In this document: one piece after another, positions 12,019-23,240 of the stretch
Layout of the letters: each line of letters opens with the position of its first letter
Position numbering within the stretch: position 1 is the stretch's first letter
DNA from: Adiantum capillus-veneris
Lineage: Eukaryota; Streptophyta; Polypodiopsida; Polypodiales; Pteridaceae
Direction of reading: 5' to 3'
Assembly (NCBI GenBank): GCA_014529385.2
Contig: CM043971.1
Span: 98,198,985 to 98,262,984 of the forward strand
DNA: 64,000 nucleotides
Program-made: the position numbers and the translations under genes
Notes under the pieces: generated by a model
Told to the model about the DNA's origin: nothing
Database searches by the model: none
What the model saw: only the letters and a program-made list of their open reading frames with translations

Positions 12019-12603
12019 GCTTATGCGTCGACAATTCATGAAGATCCTGTGATTGAATATCGCAAATTCCAAGTCTTTGAGCTCATTTATGAGAGTGCTT
12101 ATCGTTCTCCAAACTATTTTTTTCGACGGAGCGTGATGGAGCTACTAATGAAGGTTCACACTCCTCATTCGACTCGGATAGATAAAGGTTGGGAGCTTGA
12201 ATGGAGCAATGAAGGCGGGACATATTACATCAATGCTCGGAAGCTGGAATGTCTTACCACGGATTTAAAGAAACTACGTTGGGCTGAGGAACTGAGAGTG
12301 GTTCAGTTATACTACTTCTTGGGTACAAACTCGAGTATCACTGTTCACACTTACCCAGGAGGCACGGGAAAACGCTTGAACTAATGGGTATGGGATAGAG
12401 TGGTGGAGATAATTCCATATCGAAGAATCAGAACTTTTTCTCAGAATACTCCTAAGAATTTGGACCTTATAATTTACTTTCCAATTTCCAATGAGTATAA
12501 GAACTATTATACCAATCAATTAGGAGATTGTAGAAATCTGACTACAAACACCCATCGTTTGTATCACCATATTCCAAATCAGCCAGCTATGCGGATCCTT
12601 TAA
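12019..12603 (+). pseudogene. Unknown ORF in element A leader, one in-frame stop
   Basis: One frame stays open from about 12013 to 12603 apart from a TAA at 12382-12384, giving about 190 codons. The first part holds EYRKFQVFELIYESAYRSP and WELEWSNEGG; the second holds NLDLIIYFPISNEYKNYYTN. It lies between the initiator tRNA-Met primer site and the gag remnant and runs in the same direction. I do not recognise a family. The AG at 12017-12018 would join in phase to the LTR-borne exon, but the intron end lacks a good pyrimidine tract, so this is only a possibility. It may be an accessory ORF or a distant gag N-terminal domain. Confidence 0.45.
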
Positions 12604-12819
12604 AGGCCGCAAAAATTTACAACAAGTTAGGATGAGATAACTAAGGCTCTTTTGTAAGGCTATCCTTGTAAATATTCACCTTATAAATAAAGAACCAATT
12701 CTTTTGAATTGAATATCTTGATCTTGTGTCTATTCTGAAGTTAAATCCTAGCCGTGTCATAAGTCTTTAAATTGCCAATCCGTCGATCTTACGAAACCAT
12801 GTAGATACCTGCTTCTGTT

Positions 12820-13302
12820 CTTTATACCGTGCTTGTTTCTTCTCAAACAAGTGCAACCCCCCAACTTCAAAGGAAAAGGGGTCAATGTGGAACGAGATGC
12901 AGAGGTATGGATCCAAGCCATGAGGCATACATCAATACAGGATGCCCTTCTGAGGGCTAAGCCTCTTGCAGCTGAAGGAACCAACTCTACAAGAAACTAT
13001 AATGGATTTAGTAACTTTAGGGGAAGAGCCAGGGAAAAATTCCAACCAGGGATATCAACAACATGGAGTAGCTGCAGCAGTGAACTGAGAACAGACCTTC
13101 CCAAACGTTAGGTGCTATGGATGCAATCAAATAGGGCACTATAGAAATAGTTTTCCAGAAGAACAAAACCCTTGACTTACTGCTAGAGCCATTCCTCAAA
13201 ATCAAGGAGATAATCTAAGAGGAAGTAGAAACGGAGGACGAGGTAGAGGAAGAGCAAGAGGAGCCAGATCTTATGCAATCATAGGAGAACCAACCTTATG
13301 AA
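12820..13302 (+). pseudogene. gag remnant of element A with zinc knuckle
   Basis: Gag is the capsid-nucleocapsid precursor that packages the element's RNA. The frame from about 12830 reads QPPNFKGKGVNVERDAEVWI, the typical start of a Ty3/gypsy gag core. It then jumps after about 35 codons to GFSNFRGRAREKFQP, so most of the capsid domain is deleted. After a frameshift a CX2CX4H zinc knuckle follows (CYGCNQIGHYRN at about 13111-13146; the last Cys is replaced), then an RG-rich basic tail (GGRGRGRARGARS) ending with a stop near 13302. Orientation is plus, opposite to the LTRs of the element. Not functional. Confidence 0.7.
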
Positions 13303-14032
13303 TAAGAAAGATAAAAGAGCCACTCGCTTGGCCATAGTTAGTAATCTTAGAGCTTTGTAAACCACTATAAATCAATAATGTAAAAACTTGAGTTACTTAT
13401 ATATTATAATGGAATACATGATTTTCTTCTCCAAGATTACTTAATGAATCTAAAGTTAAGTTGGTATTTAATCAAGAAATTAAGGGTTGATCTAACAAAT
13501 GAGACCAAAGTTCTCGATAGTATGAAAAGAATTTGAATTTTGAGAATGACATAGTTATCAAGAAACCAACTCATATTCTTTGTGCACACGATAGCCTTCC
13601 TTGGAAAAATAACATAGACTTGAAAGTATTAGGTACGAGACTAATAGGAAGTCCAAAAGAACTCTTGGTATGATACTTCTTAAAACCCTTTACATATTGT
13701 TGGTCAACCAGGTTAGAGCACAGAGGGGGTATCTTTGGTGCAATAGTAGAAGCTTGTGCCGAACGCAGATTGCTCAGAATGGCAAGAACACGCCGAGCGC
13801 GTTCAGATTGGCAAAGCTGAAATACATGATACTTGTCGAACGCTGATTGCTCTGAATGGTCAGTTAGATCGAGCGCGTTCATGTTGACAAGGTGAATTTA
13901 TGGATCTTTTATGTAACTTATTTAACCTGGTTTTTGAGATGATGCAAATGGTTTGTAAAGGTTTTTAAGATGGGCTCAACACTAAGAGTTTCTCGAGAAA
14001 AGTTTGGCTAGCAAGTAACTCCAACCAGAAAC
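13303..14032. other. Internal non-coding remainder of element A
   Basis: No domain is recognisable. It contains the 77-bp duplication listed separately and ends at the break point with the truncated right LTR. It should be the distal part of the inverted block. Confidence 0.4.
13752..13890 (+). repeat. 77-bp imperfect tandem duplication with GAACGC/GCGTTC arms
   Basis: GAACGC...GCGTTC occurs at 13761-13804 and again at 13838-13880. Both copies share GATTGCTC-GAATGG and GAGCGCGTTCA. Each can fold into a short stem. CpG content is much higher than in the surroundings. Confidence 0.7.
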
Positions 14033-14510
14033 TCTAGACCACCTAAGGGTGAAAAACAGCACCCATTCCTTATTCAAATCCGGAGTGGATAAACCCCTAC
14101 CCAAGGTTCCGGGTGCCTATACACCAAACCAGTTGCCCATACAACCGGGCGGCTCCCCTAGGATAAAAACGGTATCCTAACTTATGTAGAAACATCAAGA
14201 CATGACACGGAGTAGAAACTCATCGTCCATGGGGGTAACCGACTTAACCGTGGCTAGAAAGCCAATTATTATCATCAATTTATATCAAGGAGTCGGAGGT
14301 GTCTTGAGACAAGCTGTCTTAAGGATGATCAAACATATCTTTTCTAATTCAACCAGTTTTAACCCAAAAAATTCTTTCCTACATTATAAACAAATGCACG
14401 TTGGAAGTTACCTTCCGATTTCAGCTAGTTTATCCTTCTTACGTATGCAATGCTAACTTATAAAAGAACTTAAACTAATTAAAGACTTAATTGAATAATG
14501 GGACACCCAC

Positions 14511-14672
14511 CTGGGATTGATTGGCCATCTGCTGCTGCACTGTCGTCTGAAGAATCTTCTCCGTAGGCCTACTACTAGGCCCGACTTCGTCGTCGTGCGA
14601 CGCTCTAGTTTGTTTTGGAGCTACATCCTCATCATCGGATGTAGGATTTGCTCGGGTTCTTTTTGGTGCCAT
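14511..14672 (-). CDS. LTR-borne 54-codon frame, right copy
   Basis: Encodes the same peptide as 8131-7970, with the same CAG|GTGGGT junction (GT at 14510-14509). In this LTR the downstream route to gag is destroyed by the inversion, since U5, primer site and gag lie on the other strand. Confidence 0.55.
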
Positions 14673-15179
14673 AACTTCTTATCCTTATAAAAAGGACGTC
14701 TAATCATTAGGTAAATAATTCAAAATCTAGACTTAACCTTTGTATTCCACCGTAACCCATCCAAGGTTAAATTTATAGTCTTAATTGATAAATTCTTGAC
14801 CTAGTAATTTCTTATAGGCATGATAACTTTTTCCACCGCTTCCCTAAGGGTTTTTTAAGCTCTCCTAACTTTCTTATAATTTTCTATATCTTTTTTCTAA
14901 TTTTCCCATCAACTTTTAAGCTAATAATCTACTTTATTTGGGCTTAATATTTATTGTATTTGATTTCTCTTAAAGATTTCATTTCCTCAACTTGATATCA
15001 TAGATTTACACTTACTATAATTTTCCTAAAAACTTTTGACCACAAGGTCTATTTATTTTAATTAATCATTCGCTAAAAATAGGACTTTTGGTCAATTATA
15101 ATTTCTAATCTCATCAACTAACTATGGTATAATTACCACAAGTAGATAAGGATATTTTTGACCTTTGGTAATTATATTG

Positions 15180-16930
15180 TTATTTTCTAAATTAATTATA
15201 TAATTTCCATCTTCAATTTTCAGCTAAAGATAGTGTAATTTGACTTAGATAAATATCTATACTACTTTTCTAACTTTGACATAATTATCACGGCCTCTTT
15301 ACCCTATAATATAGCTCTGATAAATAGCATGTAATCATATAGCATGATTTACTAATTTTCCTCTTTATTTTTTAGCTAAAAATAGTGTAATTTGAGTTAG
15401 ATAAATACCTATACTACTTTTCTAACCTTGGCATAATTATCACGGCCTCTTGACCCTATAGTACACCTCTAAAAATAGCATGTAAGTATAGCACATGATT
15501 TACTAATTTCCCCCTTTAATTTACCCCTAAAAACAACGTAATTCCACTAAGATAATTAGTTTAACTAATTTTCTGAGAATATCATAATTATCACGGGTTT
15601 AATAACTTCTAATAAACCTACATAAAATAATTCAATTCAATTTGAACCTATTTACTAATTTCCCTTATTTAAATTGTCCAAAACATATTGTAATTCTGCT
15701 TAAGTAATTAGCTAGATTAATTTTCTAGGGTTCTCCTAGTTATCACGGGTTTTTGAACACCTAATTAACCACTGATAATTATATGGAAGTGTTTAAATTC
15801 CATTTACTAATTTCCCCTATTAAAATTTCTCAAAAAACAGAGTATTTTAGCTAAAGTAATTAGCTAAATTAACTTTCTGAGCTTCTTCTAATTAACACAC
15901 GTACTTGAACACCTAATTAACCACTGATAATTATATGAAAGCATTTGAATTCTATTTACTAATTTCCCCTATTAAAATTTCTCAAAAAATAGGGTATTTT
16001 AGCTAAAATAATTAGCTAAATTATTTTTCTGAACTTCTCATAATTATCAAGGATTATTGAACACCTTATTAACCAATGGTAATTATATGAAAGAATTTAA
16101 ATTCCATTTACTAATTTCTCCTATTAAAATTGCTCAAAAATAGGGTATTTTAGCTTTAATAATTAGCTAAATTAACTTTCTGCACTTGTCCTAATTATCA
16201 CGGGTTATTGAACATCTAATTAACCACTGATACTTATATGGAAGCATTTAAATTCCATTTACTAATTTCCCCTATTAAAATTTCTCAAAAAATAGGGTAT
16301 TTTAGATAAAATAATTAGCTAAATTAACTTTCTGAAGTTCTTCGAATTAGCACGGAGTATTGAACACCTAATTAACCACTGATAATTATATGGAAGCATT
16401 TCAATTCCATTTAATTATTTCCCCTATTAAAATTGCTCAAAAATTAGGGTATTTTAGCTAAAATAATTATCTAAATTAATTTTCTGAACTTCTCCTAATT
16501 ATCACGGGTTATTGAATACCTAATTAACCACTGATATTTATATGGAAGCATTTGAATTCCATTTACTAATTTCCCCTATTAAAATTGTTCAAAAAATAGA
16601 GTAATTATACCTAATTAATTAGCTAGATTAATTATCTGAGCTTATCTTTATTATCACAGGTTCCTTAACACCTAATTAACCACTGATAAATGTATTACAA
16701 CAATTGAAATCAATTTACTAATTTCCCCTATTTAAATTGCTACCTAACTAATTAGCTAGATTCATTATCTGAGCTTTTCCTAATTATCACGGGTTCCTTA
16801 ACACCCAATTAACCACTGATAAATATATTATAGTAATTGAAATCAATTTACTAATTTCCCCTATTTAAATAGCTCAAAAAACATAGTACTTCTGCCTAAT
16901 TAATTAGGAAAATTACTCAGAAAATTATAG
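15180..16930 (-). repeat. ~152-bp minisatellite inside the LTR leader (right copy)
   Basis: Same unit as in the left LTR. Near 16740 one unit is shortened: the text jumps from TTTAAATTGCT straight to ACCTAACTAATTAGC, showing unit-level slippage between the two LTRs. Confidence 0.8.
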
Positions 16931-17331
16931 GATAATTTTCCTAGCTTAATGATTATCTAATACAACTGTGATAATTACCTCATCTTAATCTAAGCTTAAT
17001 TAATATATTTATCATTAATTCATGGTTAATTTGGCTAATTTCAGCCATAATATGATAGGATAATTAATTAGCTTAATATTACTAAGCTTAATTACAATAA
17101 TAAGCAGAGATTAATTAATTTAAAGAGGTTTAAGGAGCATGCATAGGCTTAATCTTTGATTTATTAACAATTTATCTTAATCTAACCTTGCTAATTCAGA
17201 AGGATTAGGTTAATTACCGTTAGGGTTAATCAATTAGAGATTAAACTCTAATGATTTCTGCGTAGTGTTCTCTCTAGAGGAGAGAGAGAGTAGCAAGGCT
17301 CCGAGTCTGTGTAAAATGTGAAGCTAGGGGT

Positions 17332-17342
17332 CCTATTTATAG
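17332..17342 (-). promoter_or_regulatory. TATA box of element A 5' LTR
   Basis: CTATAAATAGG on the minus strand, same context as at 10806-10816. It is the promoter that would have driven the genomic RNA. Confidence 0.75.
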
Positions 17343-17832
17343 TTTTCTGACACTCATAAGCTCTCACCGGCTGAAAAAGGCAGTTGCTTGAAGTTCAAGC
17401 AGCCCCCAGCAAGTCAAAAAACGACCCCTGCTACTAAATGAGTCCCTGGCAGGTCGGTGATGACCCTCCCATTACCTGCCAGCTTTTAAAATGTCAATTT
17501 TGCTATAATTTGACCTATTTTTGCTTAATTGGTAAATATCTTGTAAATATATGGGAGACCTTTAATAAATTCTATGCTTAAATGATTACTGTAACCCTTC
17601 AATTTTTCTATTTTACTCAATTCACAGTGTAAACTTCCAGGGGTCATAACTATGCCAGTTTTTATCGGAATTCAATTCTGAAAAATTTCTAGCCCGGGGT
17701 TTGCTGTGCTTAAGATTCCAAAAATACCAATATTTGCCATGGTCGGACAATTCTACATTGATTTTTCAATAATCATATCAGTTTGATTAAGCTTATACAA
17801 CCTTTAAGGTTTCAGAAACTGGAAACCTTACA

Positions 17833-17837
17833 CTTGG
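17833..17837. repeat. Target-site duplication CTTGG, right copy of element A
   Basis: Identical to 6858-6862. Confidence 0.9.
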
Positions 17838-17899
17838 TTGAGTTGGTTGGTCGTTGATTTTGGTGCTAGGTTGGTTTATTTGGCCTCATAGAGAAATTC

Positions 17900-18819
17900 A
17901 ACTTACTGCACTTTGGAATCCAAATAAACTCTTGTGTTTTTGAGCTTAAACCAACTTCTTTGGTACCCATATTTGTGTGATAGATGCAGGGGTGTTCCAT
18001 ATGGGTATGTGAGAGGATACCAAAGTCTTTGTTGGCTTTTGGGTATTGAGTGATTCTTTTGCATGTAATTCATCTTTCCTAACCGAAACCTGCTTTGTTT
18101 TGAGTTGTTGCTTTGGTAACCATCTCTCTCTTTTGTTTTGTTGGATTTTTTGTTGATGATGGTGTGGATGGGGCTGATGCCATATTGACTTGGTGTGTTG
18201 GCTTTTGTGTAGACTCTTTGGGAATCCATTGCATGGTTCCTGTGGGCAAGGGTTTTTTTCCCTTGTCAGTAGTCTTTTCCATTTCTCACCCTGGTTTTGT
18301 GACTTTGGCCAATGGAACCGTTTGCCTCTCTGTTATGAATTTGTACCAAATCAGACTTCCAATCTATCTGAACATTGTACATCCTTTGCCATGGTTGTCT
18401 AGCAATAGTTTGTGTTGGTTTGGATCGTCTTCTACCACAAAGAGTCTTTGTGGATATACATATTGATTGATTTGAACATTCAAGGTCACCAACCCTTATG
18501 CTTGGATCTGGTGGTCAATATAGCTATGCATCTCCTGTGACATTTTTTGAAGATCTATGTCTTGACCAATCTGTTTATACAAGCTAAGGGAAATGATATT
18601 TCCTTGGGATCTTGTGTTGAGTAGAGTGGTAGAGTTGTTACCAATTTTAACTTTGATTATTGGATCCATTCTATCTTCTTCATATTTGTTTATGGAAATG
18701 GAATTGTTTCGCAATTGTCTCCCATGTTTTTGTTGTTCTTGTAGAATCCTTTGTTTAGCCATTTGTTCCTTAGCTTCTCTCTGTGCTTCACATGCTTGTC
18801 GAAGAAATCTTTTTGGCAT
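17900..18819 (-). pseudogene. Post-integrase tract with retropepsin-like segment (element D)
   Basis: Downstream of the integrase tail the frame reads REAKEQMAKQRILQEQQKHG, then IIKVKIGNNSTTLLNTRSQ and GNIISLSLYKQI. This looks like the N-terminal half of a retroviral aspartic protease in which the D-T/S-G triad has become N-T-R. After a stop follows GLVTLNVQINQYVYPQRLFV, plausible protease beta-strands. The rest (18290-17900) is K/T/Q/P-rich with two W-I-P-K motifs. A protease after integrase is out of order, so this may be a piece of another element joined to D. Confidence 0.4.
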
Positions 18820-19545
18820 CTTTCTTGAGCATAGATAGATGCTACTACTTGAAGGTGCAACTCATCTAGCTTTTCCAAATCATCTAATCTTGATGATAAT
18901 TCATGACCAATCTACTCTAGTTTCTTAACAAATCTCAGAGTTGGGATTAAGAATCCAGTGTGTAGAATGGCATTAAGACCAAACACCATGTTGTAGGGTT
19001 CCGTTCCAATGGATGTCTTATAGGCCACCCTATATGTCCAGAAAGCATAATGTAACTTTTGGTCCCAATCTGTTCGTGATTGTCTCCTATTTTTTTCAAT
19101 ACTGTGCAAAATGTTTTATTAGTAACTTCTAGGCTATCCACTGGCTTGTGGGTGGTATGGGGCAGACTTCTTATTAATAACCATGAATTTGTCAAAAGAA
19201 GATTTTTAATAACCTTATTTATGAAATGTGGGTGGTATGGGGCAGACTTCTTATTAATAACCATGAATTTGTCAAGAAGATTTTTAATAACCTTATTTAT
19301 GAAATGTGTGCCTCTATCATTAAAAATTTAATAATAAAATGTAATCCATATCTAATAAAGAAATTTTCATATAGAAATTGTGCAGTAGTCATGGCATCTA
19401 CCTTTTTTGTGGCCTTTGCTTCAACCCATTTTGTGAGATAGTCTGTGGCGACAATGATATATTGGGCGTGGGACTCGCAAGCGGGTGGTGAGATAGGTCC
19501 CATAAAGTCTAGTCCCCACTTAGAAAATTCCGTTGATCCCATCAT
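18690..19545 (-). pseudogene. Integrase remnant of element D
   Basis: The integrase core starts at 19545 with FSKWGLDFMGPI (first catalytic Asp) and continues YIIVATDYLTKWVEAKAT. The centre is disrupted by an 80-bp tandem duplication and frameshifts (19148-19305). The segment SAPYHP with its duplicate SLPHTTHKP marks the region before the catalytic Glu. Then come LHYAFWTYRVAYKTSIGTEP and KLDELHLQVVASIYAQER, the usual C-terminal part. The N-terminal zinc domain survives weakly (about 19640-19580, reading QCDDCHC). Not functional. Confidence 0.75.
19148..19305. repeat. 80-bp tandem duplication in the D integrase
   Basis: 19148-19227 is repeated at 19228-19305, with GTGGGTGGTATGGGGCAGAC starting both copies. 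The second lacks two bases in an A run. The duplication breaks the integrase frame. Confidence 0.95.
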
Positions 19546-20199
19546 TGGTCATAATGGCATCTTATCTCTTTTTATAGGTACCTTGGTACAGTGGCAATCA
19601 TCGCATTGTTAACATATTCATCCGCATCCATGTGGAATGTAGGCCACCATAGTCTAATAGTTAACACAATTTTAGCTGTCTTATCTCTCATTTCTATAGC
19701 ATATATCCTAAGTTGGTTATCCTTTCCTCTCTTGTAGAGTTATTTTTCAATCAATGTGAAGTCTTGAGCTTCCAACTCAATGGCTCATTGTCGGGCTCGG
19801 TGATATTTTCAGGGAATTTCCGTGTTGTTAGGTAATCAACCATATATCGACTCCATTATGGTGCAATTTCAATCTAAAACAATGTGGCATGCTCCACCGG
19901 TGGGTTTTTCTTGCATGTAGCACAATTTAGAACATAACTATGTACATCCACATGCATATCTGGCCAATACACTCCTAGCTGCTTTAAGCATTGGTGTGCT
20001 TTCTTTTGAGAGCAATGGAAGGCTATGTCCTGTACATGGGATTCTATGAGATAGTACTCATATTATTCTAGACTAATGCATAGTCATAGTATTCCTTCAG
20101 AGCCTAGATGGTACAAGCGTTCACTACTAGCTAAAAGTTTTTTGCTTGCTTGATTGTTTGTCGCTTATGGATTTGTTTAGTCTTATCAAACTTGCCACC

Positions 20200-20965
20200 G
20201 TAAGTGACTACCTCTCGAGACCACTTCAAAACCATCTTGATGTTGAACAAGTAAGCATCGGGTATATCATCATCTACTCCTTTGCGTGCCTCGCCATTGT
20301 GTAACCTAGAGAGATGATCTGCTCTAAGGCGTGTTTTCCCTTTTCTACCACTATCGTAAAATCAAACACAAGCAATATCATGAACAACAAACAATTCTTC
20401 CTGTATTGTAAGGTTTGTTTACCAGATACAAGAGGGCTTGGTGATCTGTGAAGAAGACCAATTTGTTGCCCAAAAGATAATGCCTAAATTTCTTACAGGA
20501 TATATAATTTCTAACCCCTCTAATTCCATGGTTGTGTAATTCTTTTCCGCACTGTTCAACTATTGACTAGCATAAAAAACTGGGAAGTCCATTGTCCCTT
20601 CTCCTGGTTGAGCCAAGATATAGCCTATAGCCTAATGCTGAGGCATCAATGTGAACATTGAATAGCTTAATCCAATTTGGTGCCTTAAGTATTGGTGTTG
20701 ATATAAGCGCATCCTTGAGTTTTGTGAATGACTCCTTACACTCTTTTGTACAATTAAAGACAAGTATCAACCTATACAAGCGCTGTGCAATGACTGCATA
20801 CATGTATATGAACCATTGGTGGTATCCACAATGTCCCATGAGGGATTTTACCTGTTTGGTATTAGTTTGTCTTGGCATTTTTACAATCACCTTGATCTTA
20901 TCAAGATCCGTAGAGATACCATTTTCAAAGACAATGTTTCCAAGATTCTGTCCTTGTCTTACCAT
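20200..20965 (-). pseudogene. RT thumb and RNase H remnant of element D
   Basis: The open piece 20965-20567 reads GISTDLDKIKVIVKMPRQTN, the conserved post-catalytic RT segment. It continues to FNVHIDASALGY, the start of RNase H with its first Asp. After a frameshift the RNase H continues as FYASQQLNSAEKNYTTMELE (catalytic Glu region) and ends near 20290 with RADHLSRLHNGEA. Several stops are present. Only one RNase H is seen, unlike element C. Confidence 0.75.
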
Positions 20966-21575
20966 GAAGATTCATTTTTCAAGATTTAAGCAGATTCTAT
21001 AAGTTTTGCATTTCTCAAATACTTATTTGAGATGCTCAATGTACTTGACACTAAGGATAGGGTGAACACAAAGGTCATCCATGTATATTTCCAAGAATAT
21101 CCACAAGTATTCATTGAAAGCGTGCATCATTAGCCTTTGGAATGTGGCTGGTGCATTGGTCAAGACAAAAGGCTTTACCGTATAAGCATAAATTCCCCAT
21201 TCCGTGGCGAATGCTATTTTTTATTGATCTTCTACCATGATAGCCAATTGGTTGTATTTTGAGTAAGCTTGTTTGCCAGCCATTGTTCAAGCACATGTTT
21301 GTGATTGGTAAGGGACAGTTATCCCCTATTGTTGTAGCATTCACTTTTTTGAGATTCACACATACATGTAATTTCCCATTTTTCTAGGGAACAACCACAA
21401 TGGGTGACACCCAATCAGTGTGTTCAATCTCATAGATGAATTCCTCCTCCTTAAACTTGTCAATCTCCTCCTTAATTTGTTTAGAAATTGTGTCAATATA
21501 GGTATAGGGACATTGTCTGCAGGGTTTGGCATCAGCCTTCAAGGAAATTCTATGTTGAGATATGGATGGATCCAC
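20880..21575 (-). pseudogene. Reverse transcriptase remnant of element D
   Basis: Starts with HRISLKADAKPCRQCPYTYI and KFKEEEFIYEIEHTDWVSPI, the standard N-terminal RT block, then KNGKLHVCVNLKKVNATT. A frameshift follows. The palm reads WGIYAYTVKPFVLTNAPATF and EIYMDDLCVHP, with the catalytic Y-M-D-D at about 21087-21076. RT copies the element's RNA into DNA; this copy cannot, given its frameshifts and stops. Confidence 0.8.
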
Positions 21576-21645
21576 CCCCTTGAGGTTTTTATATGAACAT
21601 GCAAAAACATCTCTATACTCCTTGAGGAGTTGGATGAGTAAGATC

Positions 21646-21959
21646 CTCTTCCTCTGTGCTTAAATCTGTTGCTATGTAGATTGGTCTCGCAGCCTCTCCA
21701 GGATCTGCTAAATCTATTTGCTTTGTGTTTTTTGAGCCGTCATAGGATTCATTCCTTCTTTCTCCCTGATTGGTTGAGTCATCACTATCTTCCTGTTTTG
21801 GACTCTTCCTCTGTGCTCAAATCTATTGCTATGTAGATTGGTCTCACAGCCTCTCCATGATCTCCTAAATCTATTTGTTTTGTGTTTTTTGGGCCGTCAT
21901 AGGATTCATTCCTTCTTTCTCCCTGATTGTTTGAGTCATCACTATCTTCCTGTTTTGGA
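21646..21959. repeat. 157-bp tandem duplication in the D linker
   Basis: 21646-21802 and 21803-21959 are near copies starting CTCTTCCTCTGTGCT and ending CTTCCTGTTTTGGA. The unit is not a multiple of three, so it shifts the frame of the acidic linker upstream of RT. Confidence 0.95.
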
Positions 21960-22967
21960 TGTGAATTTCTGATAGTGGGAAGGGACATCTATATTTTCCA
22001 TCTCGATGCTCTCTCCTTCCTCACTTCCTATCTCTGTTGTCCACACTTTCTTCAGGGTTCTCTTGAGTTCTTGGTATTTCCTCCTACACTCCACCTTGGT
22101 CCATTTTGGTTCTTTGAACTCGTCCATCCTTGGTTCTTTTGGTTTCTTTTGTTTTGTTTCCTTTTCAGTCTTTTGATCTTGCTTCCTCAAGCTTCTAGCA
22201 CTCCCTTTCGTTTTTGCATCCTTTGTTTTTGCGAAGTGACTCAAGATTATGTCGTTCATGCAATCTTTTATCTTTACAAGCATAAAAAATTGTGTTTTCC
22301 CTTTCACTCTTGGCATCGGATTTCCTTTGGCCATGTTTAAGGTTCTTTTCTTTGTGGAGCATTGTTGTCACCTAGATTTTTTATTTGGAAAATCATAAAA
22401 CCTAACATCCGCTATGTTCTCTTCTCAATCACTTGGGTTGTCAAAGCATTCATCATCTGTATCTTCGTCATACTTGAAATGCTTGAAGGAAAGTCATAAA
22501 ACAAATCTTCCTTTCCAACCTCATTTTGGGTTCATTTGAGGCTTGATCCTCACCCTCTTCCTCTACTACATTGACCATGTAATATGGGATCACATCATAG
22601 CCATCCTTTTCACAAAACTTTGTTGTGGGACCGTCAGCCACTACGCACACATCCAAATGTGTTTCCATCCTAAAGGTTCTAGGTCTTCTTCTATAAAGGG
22701 CTCTGGGATGTAGTGTTTTTCTTCAAAAACCCTTCTTAAGATGCACTCTTCGCGCTTTAAACTTCCAGATTCTGAAGCTCCACACATCCATAGTTGTCTG
22801 GACTTACCTATCCATGCTAGGAGTTCAGATTGTGCTAATCTAGATGAATCAAACTCCTCAATTAATGTTCTTTTTACGTCCTTGTAATTGTGGTCTTTTA
22901 GGTTTATTCTGGTTGTTTTTTCCATGTTTCTCAGGTAGATATGGTCATAACCCCAATCTTGGACCAT
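21960..22967 (-). pseudogene. Charged linker between protease and RT (element D)
   Basis: Two open stretches (22967-22641 and 22334-21942) encode charged sequence. The first starts MVQDWGYDHIYLR, directly matching the tail that follows the protease in element B (MVHDWSKNHVYLQF). The second is rich in K, T and E (KTEKETKQKKPKEPRMDEFK) and looks disordered. No enzyme motif. A stop or frameshift separates each piece. Confidence 0.5.
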
Positions 22968-22969
22968 TT

Positions 22970-23240
22970 TTTACTATCTCATGAATGGTCTTCCGAGTAC
23001 GATGTCGTAGTTGTTCTTCTTGCCAAAATCGACTATGGCATATGTATGCTCATATTCAATGCTGCAAGAGGTGACAATTACTTTCTCTAGAAGCCCTAGG
23101 GGTTTCTCCATATATCCATCTGCAAGCTGTACTTTCATTCATGTTGCCCTTAAAGCTGGTCTTCCCCACTTTTTCCATGTTTCTTTTGTAGCAATGGCCA
23201 CCCCAGCTCTACTGTCAAGAATTGCCATGGTGCTGACACC
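22970..23240 (-). pseudogene. Retropepsin remnant of element D
   Basis: The minus-strand frame reads STMAILDSRAGVAIATKETW, where D-S-R-A-G stands in place of the D-S/T-G-A triad. After one stop it continues KVQLADGYMEKPLGLLEKV, then YAIVDFGKKNNYDIVLGRPF and a stop. The ILGRPF-type C-terminal motif is diagnostic for plant retrotransposon proteases. Extra Arg in the triad and stops make it inactive. Confidence 0.75.

Larger units (their letters stand above)
6863..17832 (-). mobile_element. Element A: rearranged Ty3/gypsy chromovirus with giant LTRs
   Basis: A 10,970-bp LTR retrotransposon in minus orientation, bounded by TG...CA and the 5-bp duplication CTTGG. The left LTR (6863-11305, the 3' LTR) is complete; the right one (14033-17832, the 5' LTR) lacks its U5 end. 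That missing end, with the primer site and gag remnant, lies in the middle at 11456 onward in the opposite orientation, so an internal block was inverted. A short piece next to the left LTR (11306-11455) still encodes a chromodomain-like integrase tail, placing A among chromoviruses. Protease, RT, RNase H and most of integrase are absent, so A cannot move by itself. A solo LTR of the same family sits at 30145-33755. Confidence 0.9.
14033..17832 (-). repeat. 5' LTR of element A, truncated at U5
   Basis: Matches 7494-11305 of the left LTR, including leader minisatellite, TATA box and the small LTR frame. It ends at 17832 with TTACA and the duplication CTTGG. The U5 portion is missing here and found inverted at 11456-11808. 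Between the two LTRs I see scattered substitutions and several small indels in the minisatellite, so the element is not brand new. Confidence 0.9.
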
